Part shown: positions 11,635-22,305 of the stretch, piece by piece
Layout of the letters: each line of letters opens with the position of its first letter
Position numbering within the stretch: the first letter of the stretch is position 1
Source of the DNA: Echinarachnius parma
Taxonomy: Eukaryota; Echinodermata; Echinoidea; Clypeasteroida; Echinarachniidae
NCBI GenBank assembly: GCA_037951105.1
Contig: JBAMJV010003820.1
Coordinates: 180,490-244,489 of the forward strand
DNA length: 64,000 nucleotides
Direction of reading: 5' to 3'
Notes under the pieces: generated by a model
What the model was told of the DNA's origin: nothing
The model's input: the letters and a program-made list of their open reading frames with translations, nothing else
The model's database searches: none
Translations under genes and position numbers: made by a program

Positions 11635-12034
11635 CTATAGAGTGGTGAAGTGTGATGTCATCTATGACGTCATAAACATCTATTTTTAGAATTTCCACAT
11701 TTGAACTTCATTTTCCGAAAGAGCGCCAAAAATAATGTCCAAATACCGAAAATCAATCAAATATGTTAAGTAATGGCCATCCAAAAAGAATTTTACTTCA
11801 ATGGGCAATCAGTGTTATAGTGCTCTGGTTCATAAAGTTATGAACCAGACCACTATAACACTGATTGCCTATTGACTAAAAATTAATTCGGTTGGGCATA
11901 TCTCAGCCAAAACTATACATATTCAATTGATTTTTAGTGTTTGGACATTATTTTTTATGCTCTTTCGGAAAATGAAGTTCAAATTTGAAATGTCCAAAAA
12001 AAGATTTTTATGTCATGGCTTCTGTACTCTATAG
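11635..12034. mobile_element. Foldback element, ~400 bp near-palindrome
   Basis: The two halves are inverse copies: outer CTATAGAGT/ACTCTATAG, middle GAACTTCATTTTCCGAAAGA / CTTTCGGAAAATGAAGTTC, and a centre of GGCAATCAGTGTTATAGTG...CTGGTTCATA / TGAACCAG...CACTATAACACTGATTGCC around a short loop. No coding frame. Could be a foldback transposon or a head-to-head duplication. Confidence 0.8.
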
Positions 12035-12044
12035 CCCTTAGCAG

Positions 12045-12135
12045 CTCGAGCTAGTATGCTCCCCAGGGAGTTGAGATGGTGCACAAGATAATAGCGCCAG
12101 TTTGAACTGTACCTGATGACCAAGGGTAATGGTGT
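12045..12135 (-). mobile_element. R-G (SINE internal) fragment
   Basis: TATGCTCCCCAGGGAGTTGA...GGTGCACA...CAGTTTGAACTGTACC...GACCAAGGGTAAT. The same words occur at 20783-20870, inside the SINE (21120-21200) and, reversed, at 22120-22240. Confidence 0.55.
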
Positions 12136-12304
12136 ACAGTTGTTAACTGGTGGTGGAGGGAAAAGCACGGAATGTTCCACTATTGAGGGAAGAGTAAATA
12201 AGTCCCGAGACGTAGTCGAGGGACTTATTTTCTTCACGAAATAGCATTTTAAATCCCGAGGGGAACATTCCATGATTTTCCCCGACAGCAAAGTTAACAA
12301 CTGT
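12136..12304. mobile_element. Short inverted-repeat element (169 bp)
   Basis: Ends ACAGTTGTTAACTGG / GTTAACAACTGT, with inner pairing GGGAAAAGCACGGAATGTTC against its right-hand complement and AATAAGTCCC / GGGACTTATT. It is placed right at the end of an R-G fragment. Non-coding MITE-like. Confidence 0.6.
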
Positions 12305-12331
12305 TTTATCATCTGATTGCCATGTAACAGT

Positions 12332-12361
12332 GCCATGTAATATCCAAAAATATTACATGGC
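12332..12361. other. Perfect 12-bp hairpin
   Basis: GCCATGTAATAT, six-base loop CCAAAA, then ATATTACATGGC. Function unknown. Confidence 0.8.
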
Positions 12362-12765
12362 AGCTCATGTACTGTATTTACTAAGTCAGGTGATAATAAT
12401 GCAATGGCACTTATAAACCATTCAGCTCTACTGAATACCATCTAATCATTATTCAACTTGCATGTGTAAACAAAATCAAATTCTTGAAAAAAAACAACCA
12501 AAAAACCCCCAATATTTGATGTCATTAGGGTGAAACAATGCTTTAATTGTAATCACATTCAGGTTTTAATCATGCATACAAACAATGCTGTCGAGCAGAG
12601 TGCCAACTTGCATATTCTTAACACATAAGTGTACTGTAGTCCGTGTTTGAACCTAATCAGGTCTTATGGACTGTGAAATTGACTGCATGGCGTGTAAAGA
12701 GAACCCACTGGAGAAAACAATCATACAAGCAGACTCGAGTGGGGATAGCATCATGTATGTAATAC

Positions 12766-12945
12766 ACAGTCAAACCTGTCTTAGTGGTCACCAGTCTATA
12801 GTCAGCCAACCTGCCTAATAGTGGCCACTAAAGTGACCCCTTGCAGGGGAAATAATATTATAGGACCTGTCTATAGTGGCCACTTTTCTTGTTTCCCTAG
12901 GATGGTCACTAACTCACTATCTCACTATACACTTGTTTGACTGTA
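12766..12945 (+). mobile_element. R-I element, short copy
   Basis: Ends ACAGTCAAACCTGTC and TTTGACTGTA are inverted repeats. The interior has two AGCCAACCTGCCTA / CTATAGTGGCCAC units, then TTCTTGTTTCCCTAGG. Related copies at 44256-44613 and 51301-52268 differ in the number of internal units. Confidence 0.65.
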
Positions 12946-13064
12946 CCTGAAAATGCAGTGATTTATTAACATTTATTTTCTTCTTTACAAATAGTCCTAA
13001 GTACTACATACTCACAATCAAATACAAAGGAAATGTTACACTACTAAGAGATATTTAACCCACT

Positions 13065-13220
13065 CACTGCCTATGGGAAACCCGTGGAAACAAACAAAAG
13101 GAATAGCTAGCACAAATCTAGTATTGAACAGGTTTTACCCATTGCCTACAGATACCTGGTGGATTCTGTATCAAGTCTATAGTATGGGAATTGCAGAAAT
13201 CTAGCACTGAATGGATTAAG
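13065..13220 (+). mobile_element. R-B pair
   Basis: CACTGCCTATGGGAAACC...TATTGAACAGGTTTTACCC followed by ATTGCCTACAGATACCTGG...CACTGAATGGATTAAG. Two diverged R-B units in series. Confidence 0.5.
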
Positions 13221-13689
13221 AGAACTGTACGCTACAGAATAATCAATCACAGCTTGTGATCAATAATGTAAACTTTCATTGTGGCTGCTCGGCGCGGTGA
13301 GATTGAGTGTAAGTAGGTCTTTTTCTATCGATTGCATAAACTTCACAACCATGGCTAAATGATATGCCGCATGTTTTTTAGTTGTTGAAATAGATTAAAT
13401 ATTGTACAGAGTGGTATGCAACAATATTTCAGTAATGGTTTTTAAACTGACCATTGCAGAATGAGATAATCTTTTATTGTTATCTTTATTATTATCTTTG
13501 TTTTGTATGATATGCTTGTATCTCTTTGTTTTGTTAATATGATATGCTTGTAACCAATTTTATGTTTTCTTATGCCCCCAAACAAGATTGTTTTATAACA
13601 ATAAATGCCCTGTGGAGGAAAAGAAAAACTATTGTATTCTTCCATGTCAAGCCTCAATCATAATTGCAGTTTGACCAATAAAGGGAGTC

Positions 13690-14030
13690 AGATTAATTTG
13701 AATGAAATTTCATTTTTTAGCAAGTAAATCTTTGTTTCGGGACATTAAAAACTGAGAAAAAGATTTGACTTGCTCCTACCAGGCAAAAAGTAAGTTTGTA
13801 TGTAGCCCTGTTTTAATTCTATGCCTATGGCACAATCAATTTTTAGGAAGGAAAGGATTTTGAAGAGAAGACAGGCTTACAAATGTAATGAAACTTTATG
13901 GCCAGTAAATCTTAAAATCTTAAGAGAAAATTATTTGACTTGCTCCTACCATGCAAAGAGAAAAATAAGTTAGTATGGAGCCCTTTTTTAAATTCTACAC
14001 TTACTTTTAACATTCAGGAAGAGATGAGTT
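13690..14030. repeat. Tandem duplication, ~175 bp x 2
   Basis: Both units carry ATTTGACTTGCTCCTACC (13761, 13934), GCAAGTAAATCTT/CCAGTAAATCTT, AAGTTWGTATG and TTMAGGAAG. AT-rich and without coding signal. Confidence 0.75.
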
Positions 14031-14039
14031 AATGGTTTG

Positions 14040-15890
14040 TTGAAGTAAACAGTATGGCTTCTTTGTTTACAAATTATGCTGGTAGGAATTTACCAGAATT
14101 CTAATCAATGGTTTAAAATTGGCATAATTTTTGCAGAGTTTCTTAGGTCCATTGCCTAAAGTTTGTTAGATTTAATTCATCAACAAAAAGAGATAAAGGT
14201 TTAATTTAACCCACTGATACTACCTAGACAATGAGTTGAATATTAAATCCTTTAGAGGATTATTCTACTTTAGGAAAAAACTGGAATAAAATAAATATGA
14301 TTAGATTACAGATCATTTTCAACCATGGATTTTTCCAAAATAATTTCGGCATAATTTATCGAATGGAATAAAGTAAACAAAAAAAATACAAAATTAGATT
14401 TAAAATATGACAATTTATTTAAATAAAGGTGACATATTGTTAGGTGTATTCTAAACAAGAAACTAACTATTATTTATTGTATTAAACGATCCGAAAACAA
14501 ATATAAATCAACAAGGAATCAGCTTAGCAAAAAACAGAACTTTGTCAGATGTCCAAATTGATGAAAAGCGTAGTAAAAGTTAATCAAGATGCATGCATGC
14601 ATGTATATTAAAGGAAACAACATCATCTTTAGCACAACTAAGTCAAAATAGTATAAAATAGATAAAGTCAGAGAGATTTAGGGTTTTACTCAAGATGAAA
14701 GAGAAGATTTGTTTTTTATTCAACATGAAAGAGGAGAAAAAGAGAGTGAGCATAAAAGCCACCCCCTATCTATAACACCTAATGCCTCCAATGCCCATAC
14801 AGCCTGCCCACTGCTATGGCTAATTTCATGCAAGCACAACACCCATGCACTCACTAGAGCAGCTGCTCTAACAGCGATTAGATGCAGGTCGCTGTCAGGT
14901 AAGCAGTGGGGGAGTTATGGGGGAGGAGCTACACGGCCGCCCGCTAGCCAACAGCCAACTCGGGCCAAGGCCTTTCATAAAGAACTAGAACAGGACATGG
15001 CTGTTTTTGCTGGTACTTATGGTAGAATTTTGTACAGCATTTAAACAAAGAGTTGGTCTAAGTATATGAAAATGCTGAACTGATAAAGGAATAGTATTGA
15101 TGCAGCTTTGTTAGAACCATCGATTTGATTGTAACACTTAAAACAAAACAAACGGTTTAAAGGAAGTGAATTCATGCAGTTTCTACTTGGAAAAGATATA
15201 TTTATTTCCGAATAGAAACTTGTGAAATTTAAAGAGCTTTAATCCATGAATCTGAATATCAAAATGTATATCGCTCTTGATTCTGAAACTCTGAAGAAAT
15301 ATTTGCATAAAATATATGAATTGATATCGGTATATCATAGTATATTAGTTTTTATAGTTTTGGAGTGATGATTATGAAGTCTTATATAACCATTCTATTA
15401 TATTCTGAATCATTTTCTCAGGTCAAAATCGGTCAAAATTTGATCAAGAGAAAACAAGGCTGATAATATAAAAAATGAAACTTTGTTTTATACATGTTAT
15501 ACAATTACAAGCCTAAAACTATATTGAAATTAACTATTTTTCAGGAAGGTTATTTAGAATAAGTAGATTTCAGAATTGTACTAAACTTTAAAGAATAGAT
15601 TCTAATTTATTTTTCATTAACATTAATTTGTTCAAAAAGTTAAAAAGTATCATATTTCAAAAAATCTGATAAATAAAAATAACATAAATTTATCAGAAAA
15701 TTGTGTATGAAACACATCAAAAACCAAACTCAAAGATCTAGATGTATTCATCTTCTAGCCCATTACATTCTAAATAAAACAAGGTGTCTTGCAAACAAAA
15801 TAAGCAGACGAAATGTAAAAAAGATGAGGACATTCAAAATTTATAATAAATATAATGCAAGTAAACATAATGGAAAAAGCTAATAACATA
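14040..15890. other. AT-rich stretch with a small GC patch, no gene recognised
   Basis: Mostly AT-rich unique sequence. 14765-14975 is GC-richer with CAGCTG and a CAG|GTAAGC word at 14898. The overlapping 111-codon open frame has no protein-like composition and no good acceptor, so I do not call an exon. Confidence 0.4.
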
Positions 15891-15901
15891 AGATAACTCA
15901 C

Positions 15902-16000
15902 CAACCCATTCAAGTAGATTGTTCAGAACCGTTCCAAAAAAGTAGACCGATACGACAGAAACTGCTGCTGCTTTTCCAAGCAATGGTTTAATTGAAGTCA
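15902..16000 (-). CDS. Candidate internal exon, hydrophobic segment
   Basis: On the minus strand a 99-bp stretch is bounded by a pyrimidine-rich TTTTTCTTGTGGATCAG acceptor and a strong G|GTGAGT donor. It is open in one frame with phase 1 at both ends. It would encode 32 whole residues, including TSIKPLLGKAAAVSVVSVYF and then GTVLNNLLEWV, which looks like a membrane-spanning or signal-anchor helix. The frame stays open upstream to a stop at 16164-16166 without any Met, so it cannot be a complete first coding exon. The acceptor choice is uncertain. I do not recognise the protein; chance is a real alternative. Confidence 0.35.
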
Positions 16001-16369
16001 CTGATCCACAAGAAAAAGAATCAGGAAAGAATACTGATTTCTTTAAGGATGTCGAACTTGCCCGATGTCCAAAATCCAGAGTAAATAGTTCGGAACAGTT
16101 TTCCTCAAAAAAGAATATATATATGTTTTCTTTCCAATTAAAAGCGAATACAATCCAGCTTAGCTACATAATTTGCTTTCCTCAGCGAGCGTGTTGTAAT
16201 TGTCATTGTAATAAATACTCGATAGACTTTAGAGGAAAAGGGAACACTTTTCAGTTTTCTTTATGAAAAACGAAAATCGGAAGCAAAAAATATAATACCC
16301 TACACCTTTGTTTGGTGGAGGGCAGACAATATATATGCGTGCTCGGGGTCCAGTTGGAGTTTATAAAAT

Positions 16370-16835
16370 ATTCAGCGCATCATCCGTTTGGTAAGATTGG
16401 ATGATAGAATGGAACCACACGGGGTGAAGAAGGGGGCGAAGAGCAATGGTCTCCCGGGACGAGACGCACCAGAAAATCTTTTGGCGAGATGCGGAGGTGC
16501 GTAGCGGAGCCGACGAAGCCAAGGAGATGAGAGCCAGACGCGATGGGGTAGCTCCGGGGGATGAAACACTCTCACTTCACCTACTCTTCACCGCGGTCTC
16601 CTGCTTCACGTTTTCTCCCGTTCTGTCTCGCTCTCTCCTCAAACAAACCTCAGATCTTGCTTCTCGCTCTCTCGCTCTTCCGCTCTTTGGTATTCACGCT
16701 CGATACGAGAGCTACTTCAAGTCCACCGTCTCCGCAGGTCGTCGCGGCAACGAGGGGGTCGCAAATTCAATATAGCGCGGCCGGCGTTGGCTTTGGCTGG
16801 ACGATGAACTCACGATAACTCTTGGTCGACTGCAC
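16370..16835. promoter_or_regulatory. CpG-rich island, possible promoter
   Basis: Sharp change to GC- and CpG-rich sequence (CCCGGGACGAGACGCACC, CACCGCGGTCTCC, GGTCGTCGCGGCAACG, ATAGCGCGGCCGGCG) within AT-rich DNA, next to a TTTATAAAATATTC word at 16360. The overlapping open frames on both strands are shadows of the base composition. It lies just upstream, in minus-strand sense, of the exon candidate at 15902-16000. A promoter or first-exon role is inferred only. Confidence 0.3.
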
Positions 16836-16959
16836 GTAGGAGTAGAGGATGATCGAGTGTACAAATTGCTTCTAAAGTTTATTAAATGTTTTGTAGAACA
16901 AAGATCAGTTACACTCACTTTAACAACAAATTTAAGTTGTAACCAAGTTCACGTCCAAA

Positions 16960-17775
16960 CAAGGCTGCTTTAAAACATTCCTTCCTTAACACATATATTA
17001 TGTTTGATTTGTTGACTTAGTTTAATAAGTTAAATCATTTATTATGAAGAGTAGGTTTAGTTGTTGGCAAGTCAAGTAAAAATGAAGAAGCCCCAAACTA
17101 AACAAATCTAAAATATTTATCTGTCATAACTGAAGCAGGGAACAAAAGTTGAAATGCGAAGTCAGTCAGCTTTCCAGCATAATGTTGAATGTTTTGAATA
17201 ATGAGATGACAGATTTCAGACAGATAGGGGAAAAGGTGCCGAGCTGTGGGATGGGAAGAAAATCGGGTAAACAGTGTGCGAAAGGTTCCGGTAGACTGGG
17301 CCTAAGAAATCTCAGTGTTGTGTGCGGACCCCAAAGATAGCGCGATGAAATCAAACACCGATTGTGGTAAACGGAGAACAGCAAGAAACGAATCAACCGG
17401 TTTACATTTCTCCCACTCCAAGTTAGCTACACCTTGCCGATGTAAGCGAGACCCCCAAAACTAGTGGTTACCATGGAGACTCGACACAAAACGGGTTGAA
17501 ACAAATGGCAAGCCGCCACAAGATGGCAAAAAGACGATAGAAATGCTTGTCTGGTTTGGCAAAAACTGAATTATATTCTACCACCTTCCTTTATAGTTTA
17601 TGCAAGATGATCGTGCTCTGTGCTGCTGAGAAATAGCACAATAATGAGGGTATATGCTACTGGTAAGCCGGGCCGAGAGAACAGGCCAGGACGGTGGTTA
17701 CTCAGTGGTATGAGGCAGCTAAAAAACTTAGCAGTCAGTCATGGCAAGCGAGCCCATCAAATCCCTGCGTACACG
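16960..17775. other. No gene recognised
   Basis: Mixed-composition unique sequence. Open frames at 17149-17396 on both strands overlap each other and have no splice support. GCTACTG|GTAAGC near 17660 looks like a donor but the preceding frames carry stops. Confidence 0.35.
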
Positions 17776-17784
17776 TTCCAGGAT

Positions 17785-18000
17785 TTGTGTGGGTGTTTGT
17801 GTGTGTATGTGTGTGTGTGTGTGAATGCGCGCACATATGTGTATGTTAGGGTGCACGCGTCAAAGTTTGTGTGCACAAGTGTGGGTGTGTGCGTTAGTGA
17901 GTGTGTATGTGTGTGGGTGCATGCAAACACAGAGTCCTATGCACATACAGTTCTGTACAGTCCATGAAACAACACACACACACTCACACACATACAGGCA
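17785..18000. repeat. (GT)n / (CA)n-rich microsatellite
   Basis: Impure GTGTGTATGTGTG repeats on the left and ACACACACTCACACAC on the right. The open frames here derive from the repeat. Confidence 0.85.
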
Positions 18001-18254
18001 TAATATTGCCTAGACTTCACTGTGCTGCATCATGCTGGTACATAGACTCTGGATCATTGGCACTTGGCTGACTCCGACCACTCACAAGGCAGGACCTTAT
18101 CATGTGGATCATGATCAGTGCCAGCTATCGACCAATCAGTGCAAAGCAGTGACCCCCCACAGTGGTTCCACACTTTTAGAGGGGAGAGTGGTGAACAGTG
18201 ATAGCAGAATGGGGTCCCTTGATCACCGTGGCTGGCTGGGTTGCATAGGGAGAG

Positions 18255-19900
18255 AGAGGGGTGGGGGAATAACCCTCGGCACATTTTATGCTACCCTGAG
18301 AAAAATTGAAACATTGCTTTCAAAATACAGTTGCACTAGCCTGAATTTAATATTATGCTTTACCAATAAGCTATGTAACGTATTTAGAATATTTTCTTAA
18401 TTTAATTTAATTTAATATCAATATTCATCAGCTATCAGCGTGTTCACACACAAACATTTTCATCCCTTAATCATGACTAAAGAATCATGACTAAAGAATC
18501 ATGACTAAAGAATCATGATTAAACCAAACGTTCACACACACCAAGCCAATATTCCACAACAACTGGCTTCTAGGTGGCTTCCAGGTGCATGGAACACCAG
18601 GTCTCCCTAGGGCCCCCCTAGGGCCCTGTGTGCGCGAACGTTCACGTTAAGCCACGCCCAGTTAGTTACGAGTCGTATAGCTAACCATGATTAAGCGAGA
18701 AATCCTTGTTCACACACGATATGAGCGTGATTCTATAGTCAGCTCTCATACGAAACGACGATAAAACCCGTGTTTTGTTAGTCATGACTAACGTTACGTC
18801 GTTTCGTTAGTAAGCGTTCAGACACACAAATTTTTAATGAGAAGCTGATTCTATAGTCAGCTGCTGATTCTTTAGTCATGATTAAGGGATGAAAATTTTG
18901 TGTGTGAACACGGGGATACTTGTTTGAAACATAGCAAATTCCTTTTAATGTCATAGGGGAGAGGGGGTGGGGAAATACCCTTGGCATATTCTATGCATTT
19001 AACAATACTAAGGTTTGGATTGTTCCACACAAGCCCTTTTTTGTACTATTTCATCAATACTTATGAATTAGTTTGGCCACTAAAAATACTTTCAGTAACT
19101 TTCCCAATACTGTAATTTGGCTTTAACATGGCAAATCATTTCTGATATAACGGATTGGCAGAGCGAAAATATTTGGCAGAGGAGGGGGTAAAAGGGGAGG
19201 GGAAATATTAGATGCTGCACATTTTTATGATACCCTCAACTAATAATATTGAAACATCGTCTTAAAAAACACCCACTCTGAACATAGATAGGCCTACTGT
19301 TACGCATCAGTCATAGACTTACAGGTATCAATCAAAATAAATTATAGCAGTAAACTACATAGAAAATGTATCACTTCTTATTATATATATTTCACAAATA
19401 GGAATGGGTCTTGTAATCATATTGAAGTGACAGTTAAGTTGCAGATTTAAAACAAAAAAGCTGCAGTTTGGGGGAAAAACCCTTCGCACATTTCATGCTA
19501 CCCTCAACAAATTGAAACAATGTTTGAAAACAGCCACATTCATTATAGCTATGCCTATCTAAACTTATATAATATACTTTAATACCAGTATCAATTTTAA
19601 AATTAAAAAATTATAGCAGCAGACCTACATAAAAAATGTCTCACTTCTTTCTTTTGAAATAATATGATTCGGTCTTGAAATTATATTGAAGTGACAGTTA
19701 ATTTGCAGATTGAAAAGAAATGATGCGGTTGGGGGAAAACCCTTCGCACCCTCAACAATTTGAAACAATGTGTCAAATGAATCACATTCGACTATATATA
19801 ATACGGATTTATAATAAACTTACCGGTATCAATTAAAAGATTATCATCTGAGGACAAACATAACCTCTTTTAATATATAACATTCTTTGTGATTTCACAA
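18255..19900. repeat. Diverged tandem repeat, ~230-270 bp, 5 units
   Basis: A marker resembling GGGGAAAAACCCTTCGCACA followed by TTTCATGCTACCCTCAACAA recurs near 18268, 18972, 19203, 19474 and 19735. The last three are about 265 bp apart and share TTGAAGTGACAGTTAA. The first gap is enlarged by the TIR element at 18439. Confidence 0.8.
18439..18912. mobile_element. TIR element, 474 bp, inserted in the tandem array
   Basis: About 45-bp terminal inverted repeats: CGTGTTCACACACAAACATT...CATCCCTTAATCATGACT and, at the right, GTCATGATTAAGGGATGAAA...GTGTGAACACG. The left arm carries three direct AATCATGACTAAAG copies, and the interior has CTATAGTCAGCT twice. No clear target duplication. Non-coding. 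Confidence 0.8.
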
Positions 19901-20056
19901 ATGGTTTATTACCAGCTAGAGTTGTTTTAAGAATGTTTTGCTGGCAAAATAATTATTGCCCATCAATTATAATACACAGGTCACAGAAAATAAGGTTTTC
20001 TGATTTTATGAAATTCTACTGAGAGGAGGCGTTGTGACACAATCGGGTAGGCGCTG

Positions 20057-20345
20057 AAAGGGATAGTTGAGTTTTGGTCAAACTGAATTTTAGTAACTAA
20101 AACCTGCACCAGTACAAACTAATAGTTATAACTCCACCATGCTCGAAAGGTATAGAAAATTACAAACAACTCAAGAGGGCGCGCTCTAAAAAAATCATTG
20201 GTTTCAACCATTTTTCATACAAAATTGTGCATACATGTGATGTTTTGTTAAAATAATGATTGAATAGAGATATCATCAACAACTATTTAAAAACCTCTTT
20301 TGAATTTTTTTGAAACAAGTGTATAAGCATTTTATGTATTTAAAA
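20057..20345 (-). mobile_element. R-E element, truncated
   Basis: AAGGGATAGTTGAGTTTTGG, then TAATAGTTATAACTCCACCA, TGCTCGAAAGGTATA and AGAGGGCGCGCTCT match the complement of 29535-30075. Homology fades near 20300. Confidence 0.65.
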
Positions 20346-20619
20346 AAAAGTCAAGATATCGTTTGGCTAGACGATATATGAATAAAATATTTTGAAATCA
20401 AATTTTACAACTACATGTATGAGAGCATTCAGAAGGGAATGATTTTCATTTCACATGTTTTATTCAATGAACTTTCAAATGGAATTAAAACCAACCAATT
20501 TAGTGTCATGGGGCATTTCGGGAAGTACCAATACTCAAGTGTACCTTTAATCATAATCACAAGGTCTCTACTTGAAACCGATTGATGCCTCTGCATTTAT
20601 GTTCTACAGCAGGGTATTT

Positions 20620-20700
20620 AACGGGTTACCTTCGAGATTATGAAATCCCCATAGACTTTGTACATAGCCCACCCGGTTCCCGGAAGCAATGGGTTAAATC
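20620..20700 (-). mobile_element. R-B element, reversed
   Basis: ACGGGTTACCTTCGAGATTA...CCCCATAGACTTTGTACA...CCCGGTTCCC...CAATGGGTTAA is the complement of R-B. Confidence 0.6.
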
Positions 20701-20782
20701 ACATTGCTGCTCTCTACCCAGGAGTATAAACAGGTACACGTTTAGGTGTTAATTAGAGTGAAGCGCACTTGCAGAGCAACTC

Positions 20783-20870
20783 TGACTAGTATGTTCCCTA
20801 GGGAGTTGAGATGGCACAATATAATGCAGGTTTGAACTGTACCTGATGACCAAGGGTAATAATGCACCTC
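20783..20870 (+). mobile_element. R-G (SINE internal) fragment
   Basis: ACTAGTATGTTCCCTAGGGA...GGTTTGAACTGTACCTGATG...CAAGGGTAATAATG. It matches 12045-12135 and part of the adjacent SINE. Confidence 0.55.
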
Positions 20871-20925
20871 TGAATAGTGCTCCTAGATTTGCAACGCACT
20901 GTACATTTATGCTACATTAGTGGAT

Positions 20926-21276
20926 GTGGTGTGGCAAGATTGGTAGAGCGCTTTTTTGATCATGAGATCCCGAGTTCGAACCCTTCCCACTGCATTTGTC
21001 CTTCAGCAAGACAATTTATCCACAATTGCTGCTCTCTACCCAGGTGTATAAATGGGGACCCGGTAGGAGGTGAAAGCCTATATGTGAAGGATCTTCTCAA
21101 TGCCCATGAGCCGCTTGGAAGGAATGCTCCCCCAGGGAGTGGAGATGGTGCACACAATGTGTGCTGGTTTGCATTGTATCCCTTGACCGGGGGTAATAAT
21201 ATCATTGTAAAGCGCTTAGAGATGATTATCAATCATATTATGCGCTATATAAATCGAGTATATTATTATTATTATT
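20926..21276 (+). mobile_element. tRNA-derived SINE, ~350 bp
   Basis: The head carries an RNA polymerase III A-box-like TGGCAAGATTGG (20932-20943) and, 29 bp after the A box ends, a B-box-like GAGTTCGAACCC (about 20972). A tRNA-unrelated body follows, then AAAGCGCTTAGAG...GCGCTATATAAATCGAG and a 3' (ATT)n tail. This is the classical SINE layout, moved by a partner LINE. It appears full length here; fragments of the body and tail recur at 12045, 22120, 23560 and 39373. The open frames inside are not genes. Confidence 0.8.
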
Positions 21277-21497
21277 TACATGGAGACATCATTATTAATG
21301 TACTGTAAATTCTGAGTATATTTCATGTTAGCTTGAAAGATGGCCTTGGGATCTTACACTGCGGTTCGCCATTTGAACTCAGCTAGTTTTGCCCGCACTG
21401 CATGACGCTGAGCCAATGTGCATTACGCACCATGCACAAGGCATTCACAAGATGGCACCATGTATCTGATTAACAAATGAATCCAACCAACCTTTAT

Positions 21498-21728
21498 GGC
21501 CCGGTCAGATATCAACGGATATCGGAAACGTATGCCCAACGAATAGACAATTTGCGAAATTAAATTATCCGGTGATGAAAGTCGTCTCCATTGCTTCATG
21601 TACAAAACATAGAACAACGTACATGTACATCGCCGGACAAGGAACGGATAAGAAACGTATATAACGGATGGAAAGTTTAGCTCTCCGTTTGACATCCGTT
21701 TGCGCAATCCGTTGATATGTGACCGGGC
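21498..21728 (-). mobile_element. MITE with ATA/TAT target duplication, copy 2 (231 bp)
   Basis: Inverse orientation of 5639-5852: GGCCCGGTCAGATATCAACG at the left, GATATGTGACCGGGC at the right, TAT flanks at 21495-21497 and 21729-21731. Internal blocks ACGACTTTCATCACCGG and CATAGAACAACGTAC are shared. Seventeen bases longer than copy 1. Confidence 0.8.
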
Positions 21729-21734
21729 TATTAA

Positions 21735-21883
21735 CAATTTGAATGCTGGAGATTATACAGCTCTATGGCATTTGTGTATTACATGGTGCGCCGTGAGCGT
21801 CAGAAGATGGAACCTGCACTATGTATAAGTAGCCACCTTTTTTGTTATTATTATTGCAATATGTGACAATGGCATTCAAGGAG
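21735..21883 (-). mobile_element. R-C element, enlarged
   Basis: TTAA 21731-21734, GCTCTATGGCATTTGTGTAT, then unrelated sequence (21783-21855), then GGCATTCAAGGAG and TTAA 21884-21887. The core seen in the other R-C copies has been replaced or interrupted. Confidence 0.5.
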
Positions 21884-21906
21884 TTAAGCCAGAATAACTG
21901 GGGGAA

Positions 21907-22085
21907 ACATACATCGAGAAACATGAATGTTATTAACATCACACTGGCTCATGTATGTGATTCTTGGAAACATGCTAACATCCTTGGTATCACACTGGGT
22001 CTGGTATCAGCTTCTCGCTGGGATGTAACACATTTATGTCAGCAGCATCCATGATGGTCGGTCTCACCAAACATTTGTGAGTGTA
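21907..22085 (+). repeat. Segmental duplication, copy 1 (empty R-A site)
   Basis: ATCACACTGGCTCATGTATG, CATGCTAACATCCTTGGTAT, GCAGCATCCATGATGG match 23276-23553. It has an uninterrupted TATTAACATCAC at 21931 where copy 2 carries an R-A. Confidence 0.75.
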
Positions 22086-22114
22086 TATAAGGGCCATGTA
22101 TCTAGGTACTCTAT

Positions 22115-22240
22115 TCAGAGGCGCATTATTACCCTTGGTCATCAGGTCTCAGTTTGAACCCGCACAATTATCTTGTGCACCATCTCAACTCCCAGGGGAG
22201 CATACTAGCAGGAGCTGCTCTACTACATTCTGCACTACAT
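22115..22240 (-). mobile_element. R-G (SINE) fragment, reversed
   Basis: GCATTATTACCCTTGGTCAT...GTTTGAACCCGCACA...CATCTCAACTCCC is the complement of the 20783/21120 sequence. Confidence 0.55.
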
Positions 22241-22305
22241 GCTAATTAGCACCCAACAAGTACCCTAGATACAAATCCAAACTATCTTTAACTTAAAGGG
22301 ACTAA

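Noticed and set aside
12013-12441. 142-codon minus-strand frame
   Set aside because: It runs across three different repeats (foldback end, R-G, a short inverted-repeat element).
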